A stretch of DNA of 7,674 bases from an uncultured Prevotellaceae bacterium (GTDB lineage: Bacteria; Bacteroidota; Bacteroidia; Bacteroidales; Bacteroidaceae). Below the pieces are notes generated by a model. It was not told the DNA's origin. It saw nothing but the letters and a program-made list of their open reading frames with translations, and made no database searches. Positions 5,412 to 7,674 of this stretch are shown one piece after another (positions within the stretch are counted from its first letter, which is position 1; each line of letters opens with the position of its first letter). The DNA is taken from NCBI GenBank assembly GCA_946403615.1, contig CAMJAO010000097.1, positions 1-7,674 of the forward strand, written 5' to 3'. The position numbers and the translations under genes are program-made.

Positions 5412-6878
5412 TTATCGAATAATCATCTTTCTTCCATTCACAATATACATTCCTTTGGGGATTCTGTCTGATATCTTCACGTCCACTTTCCGCCCGTCAA
5501 GCGTATAAATCCATGTAGGAATGTTGGGGGTACCATGATTGATAATTCCCATTGTTGTAGGAGGTGTGCCAAACTGTTCGCAAAGGCTTTCGTAGTTCTT
5601 GGCATACCAGTTCTTTACATAGTTGGTTTCTTCCTGAAGTCGTTCTTTCAGTGGCACGGGATTCCCGTTCCATTTGGCATATTCTCGTTCCCACGCACCT
5701 GATTCTGTGAACAATGCGGTGTATGTGTCAAGTCTGTGTCCGATGCTGTCTGGAGAGAACAGCGAGGTATAGTGTGCTGTCCATACACCTATCAGTTTGT
5801 CAACAAATCTATCTGCATTGCGCTTTATCAGCCGGTTAAATGGGGCTCGGTTGTTATACCGGCCGATGGTGGACAATCCCTCATTGTAATTCCCGTCCCA
5901 ATTTCCACCCAACGACATATCCATGTCCCAAGGAGAAATCATATAGCAATGCCCTTTGGTTATGTCAACAGTTGATAGGAACGTGTTCTTATATACATTG
6001 TCGTCCACGTTCAGTGCCAGTGTGAATACTACATAGTCGGCAAGATTGTCGGGATAGAACCACTCTTCATACGATTGTAGGAAATCATCATCCGAAGTCT
6101 TGTCTGAGCAGAAGTCTATCAAATCCATCAGTGGCTGCCAAGTGTCTATGCTTGGATAGTCATCTGGATATTGCAGTTCCCAAGCGTTCCACGTCTCTTT
6201 GTCTGTGGCCGTGTTTGTATCGTAAGACAGCAAATCACATCCACTGCCCCAACTGATTCCCTTATATAAAAGTCCCTTTGTCACTACATCTCCATCATTG
6301 CCGACTTTGGCTTTTTTTAGTCCGAGCAACTTGCGATCTATCTTATCCGTCATACAATACATACCGTTGTATTCGCCATTGACAAACACTTCCACAAAGA
6401 CACCTTCTGTTCCGTTGCGATTTTCGTATTTTGTATCGTAAGGTGTCCCGCTCATATCGTTCCAAACATCAAAGCAGAGGCGATTCCTCATCCTGATCCG
6501 ATCGACTGCCATCGCATCTAGAATCCAACTGTTTTCTTCCCTGATGCCGAAGATGTTCGCATCTAAATCCTCTCCATTTTCGTCGAAGAGTTTTACTGCA
6601 AAAGATTTCTTGGCATACGTTGAAGCATTTCCGCCCCGGTATCTTATCTTGCATAGGAAACATACCGTTTCCGAGTTTTCATCTGTCCGCCGTTGATAAT
6701 CTGTGATTTCTATCTCAGCAGGTACATAATTGCTCCGATTAACCGTTTCAATATCAACTTTCAAATTGACCAATGGAAGCGACTTCTCGTTCAATAGACT
6801 TTTCATCTGTTCATAGTTCTGGGCATGCAGAAACCCAGAAACAAGAATGGACAGCAATACAATGTATTTTCGTTGCAT
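5412..6878 (-). CDS. Secreted CotH kinase-family protein
   Basis: From the ATG at 6878 the protein has 488 residues; an in-frame ATG at 6887 adds MQD, and residue numbers here count from that one. MQRKYIVLLSILVSGFLHAQ (4-23) is a typical signal peptide, a better n-region than MQDMQ, hence the start choice. CotH-family blocks appear in order: IRYRGGNASTYAKKSFAVKL (81-100), NSWILDAMAVDRIRMRNRL (119-137), EVFVNGEYNGMYCMTDKIDR (166-185), ALNVDDNVYKNTF (291-303) and SPWDMDMSLGG (318-328); the Asp-rich last two correspond to the kinase-like metal/ATP site. The tail YTLDGRKVDVKISDRIPKGM through YIVNGRKMIIR (461-491) resembles the C-terminal cargo module common on secreted Bacteroidetes proteins. CotH of Bacillus phosphorylates spore coat proteins; the substrate here is unknown. 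The gene is AT-richer than the symporter and appears monocistronic. Confidence 0.88.
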   Translation of the reverse strand: MQRKYIVLLSILVSGFLHAQNYEQMKSLLNEKSLPLVNLKVDIETVNRSNYVPAEIEITDYQRRTDENSETVCFLCKIRYRGGNASTYAKKSFAVKLFDENGEDLDANIFGIREENSWILDAMAVDRIRMRNRLCFDVWNDMSGTPYDTKYENRNGTEGVFVEVFVNGEYNGMYCMTDKIDRKLLGLKKAKVGNDGDVVTKGLLYKGISWGSGCDLLSYDTNTATDKETWNAWELQYPDDYPSIDTWQPLMDLIDFCSDKTSDDDFLQSYEEWFYPDNLADYVVFTLALNVDDNVYKNTFLSTVDITKGHCYMISPWDMDMSLGGNWDGNYNEGLSTIGRYNNRAPFNRLIKRNADRFVDKLIGVWTAHYTSLFSPDSIGHRLDTYTALFTESGAWEREYAKWNGNPVPLKERLQEETNYVKNWYAKNYESLCEQFGTPPTTMGIINHGTPNIPTWIYTLDGRKVDVKISDRIPKGMYIVNGRKMIIR

Positions 6879-6904
6879 ATCTTGCATATCGCGTCCGCAA
6901 GATA
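6878..6904 (-). promoter_or_regulatory. 8-bp inverted repeat across the CotH start codon
   Basis: TATCTTGC (6878-6885) and GCAAGATA (6897-6904) are perfect inverted copies separated by 11 bp. In the CotH mRNA the hairpin would bury the last bases before, and the first base of, the AUG at 6878, and would partly include the alternative AUG at 6887. It is a candidate translational control hairpin or a protein-binding dyad. Confidence 0.4.
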
Positions 6905-7345
6905 CCCACAGAATCGGACTGATAAAATTGTTACTTCAGTTAACTACAAAAGAAAAGCGGGGCATCTGGCCTCTGCTCGTCCGCTATTCAAGGCCTACCA
7001 CAGCCAAGCAAGTGAACGAACAGAGTGACACCAACACCGTTGGTAAATTATAGTTGCCAGCAAAAGCGTGTGTGAAGGAATGGTTAACCTTCGGCACGCC
7101 ACACGGGACAGTAAATACCTACCCGCAGCACCCCTCTGCTATGGTTCTTGACTTGCTTTTCGAGTGTGATAGTTTCGAATCGCAAATAAACGTAGCGTCA
7201 GCGACGCATTTCCAAAATGTAGTGCACTCTCCACCCTGTAGCCGCTCCGACATTTTGGGAAGTCAACTCGGCGTGAGTAAAGCTGTGCAAAAATACAAAT
7301 TAATTTGGAATAAAAGGTGTCTTTACTGTAAAAAGTGAAAGTTAA

Positions 7346-7391
7346 CCCGAACTTTTTATCAAAGAAGTTTGGGTATTATTGTATACCTTTG
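7346..7391 (+). promoter_or_regulatory. Possible promoter with upstream dyad
   Basis: TACCTTTG (7384-7391) matches the Bacteroidetes -7 box. The position expected for the -33 box falls in the loop of an imperfect 9-bp dyad, CCCGAACTT (7346-7354) / AAGTTTGGG (7365-7373), with one G-T pair. No coding frame follows before the insertion element, so the gene this served may have been cut off by the insertion. Confidence 0.3.
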
Positions 7392-7522
7392 CGGCTGAAA
7401 AGTTCAACCGCGAAACTCGGATGAGCCTCAGCAATTGAAGCAAGCTCCATTACGTTCGGCTTTCACGAGCTATGCACCATCTAATAATAACGTGAGTTCG
7501 ACGAAATATAACTGTCTGAAAA

Positions 7523-7554
7523 TTTGGTGATTAGCGAAAATTGTTGTAACTTTA
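7523..7554 (+). promoter_or_regulatory. Transposase promoter
   Basis: TTTG (7523-7526) followed after exactly 20 nt by TAACTTTA (7547-7554) differs from the Bacteroidetes consensus only in the last base of the -7 box. Transcription would begin about 35 nt before the transposase ATG at 7593. Confidence 0.55.
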
Positions 7555-7592
7555 TAGTGTCAAAATACAAAGTTTTACAAACAATAATCGCT

Positions 7593-7674
7593 ATGATCAC
7601 CGAGGACAAAGTTACGGAATTATTTTGTATTGCAGATGATTTCTGCAAGTTTTTTGACGCCATGATGTCAAAAT
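7593..7674 (+). CDS. IS982-type transposase, N-terminal fragment cut by the window edge
   Basis: Twenty-seven residues are visible, beginning MITEDKVTELFCIADDFCKF. This opening, with the I-A-DDFC-x-FF pattern, is one I recognise from a transposase group abundant in Prevotella and Bacteroides and assigned to IS982. The DDE catalytic domain would lie outside the window. The ATG is preceded by an A/T-rich leader and a well-formed promoter. Whether the copy is intact cannot be judged. Confidence 0.65.
   Translation, partial: MITEDKVTELFCIADDFCKFFDAMMSK

Larger units (their letters stand above)
6888..7592. other. Non-coding, hairpin-rich stretch between CotH gene and IS982-type transposase
   Basis: No supportable gene lies in these 705 bp; the longest frame, 7054-7338 (TTG start), has no domain-like features. 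It holds the CotH start dyad and several separate hairpins: CCAAC/GTTGG (7031-7043), GCGTG-GAAGG/CCTTC-CACGC (7066-7099), GCGTC/GACGC (7195-7207), CCAAAATGT/ACATTTTGG (7212-7258) and CCCGAACTT/AAGTTTGGG (7346-7373). No full canonical CotH promoter was found. The last 100 bp belong to the IS982-type element. Confidence 0.6.
7490..7674 (+). mobile_element. Left end of an IS982-type insertion sequence (left border approximate)
   Basis: The right edge enters a transposase gene with its own promoter. IS982-family elements are about 1 kb long with roughly 100 bp ahead of the transposase. The sequence changes character near ACGTGAGTTCGACGAA (7489-7504), which I take as the likely terminal repeat region. 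The right end is outside the window, so neither the inverted repeat nor a target duplication can be verified here. Confidence 0.55.

Noticed and set aside
7054..7338. 94-codon plus-strand frame with TTG start
   Set aside because: It runs through several hairpins, has no recognisable motif and a composition unlike a folded protein, and has no nearby promoter.

Overview
The window looks like chromosomal DNA of a Bacteroidales bacterium, most likely Prevotella or a close relative. Four things point there. The TrpB2-type PLP enzyme, the sodium:solute symporter and the 288-residue sigma factor lacking region 1.1 all have Bacteroidales-style sequences. Start codons are preceded by A-rich stretches rather than Shine-Dalgarno sites. 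Several promoters fit the Bacteroidetes form TTTG-N20-TAnnTTTG. The right edge carries the start of an IS982-type transposase of a kind common in Prevotella and Bacteroides. All family names come from motif recognition, not from a search.

Layout, left to right. Positions 1-332 (minus) hold the N-terminal third of a TrpB2-like PLP enzyme. It is divergent from a complete 13-helix sodium:solute symporter (441-1871, plus). The symporter converges on a small two-helix membrane protein (1866-2159, minus), and the two stop codons share the 6-bp palindrome TCATGA. Next comes a sigma-70 gene (2345-3211, minus) flanked by two arrays of a degenerate 7-bp repeat: 11 units at 2270-2346 and 12 units at 3256-3339, in opposite orientation. 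A minus-strand gene at 3459-4748 fuses a von Willebrand A domain with an intact MIDAS to a C-terminal domain of the phage A1S_2505 / macro-like type. It has a textbook promoter bracketed by two related pseudo-palindromes. A 660-bp gap follows, with a strong hairpin terminator. Then come a secreted CotH-family protein (5412-6878, minus), a hairpin-rich 700-bp non-coding stretch, and the IS982-type element from about 7490.

How the parts may relate. The trpB2, symporter, small membrane protein and CotH genes look like unrelated housekeeping or accessory functions. The most distinctive block is 1866-4906. There a divergent primary-like sigma factor sits between inverted heptamer arrays, directly downstream of a cytoplasmic vWA/macro-like fusion whose promoter looks operator-controlled. 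All three genes of the block run on the minus strand. Whether they form a unit is inference: 247 bp with a GC-rich hairpin and one repeat array separate the vWA gene from the sigma gene, and 185 bp with the other array separate the sigma gene from the small membrane gene.

Base composition differs by eye between genes. The symporter is visibly GC-rich, while the CotH gene and the two long gaps are AT-richer, which fits a more recently acquired right half.
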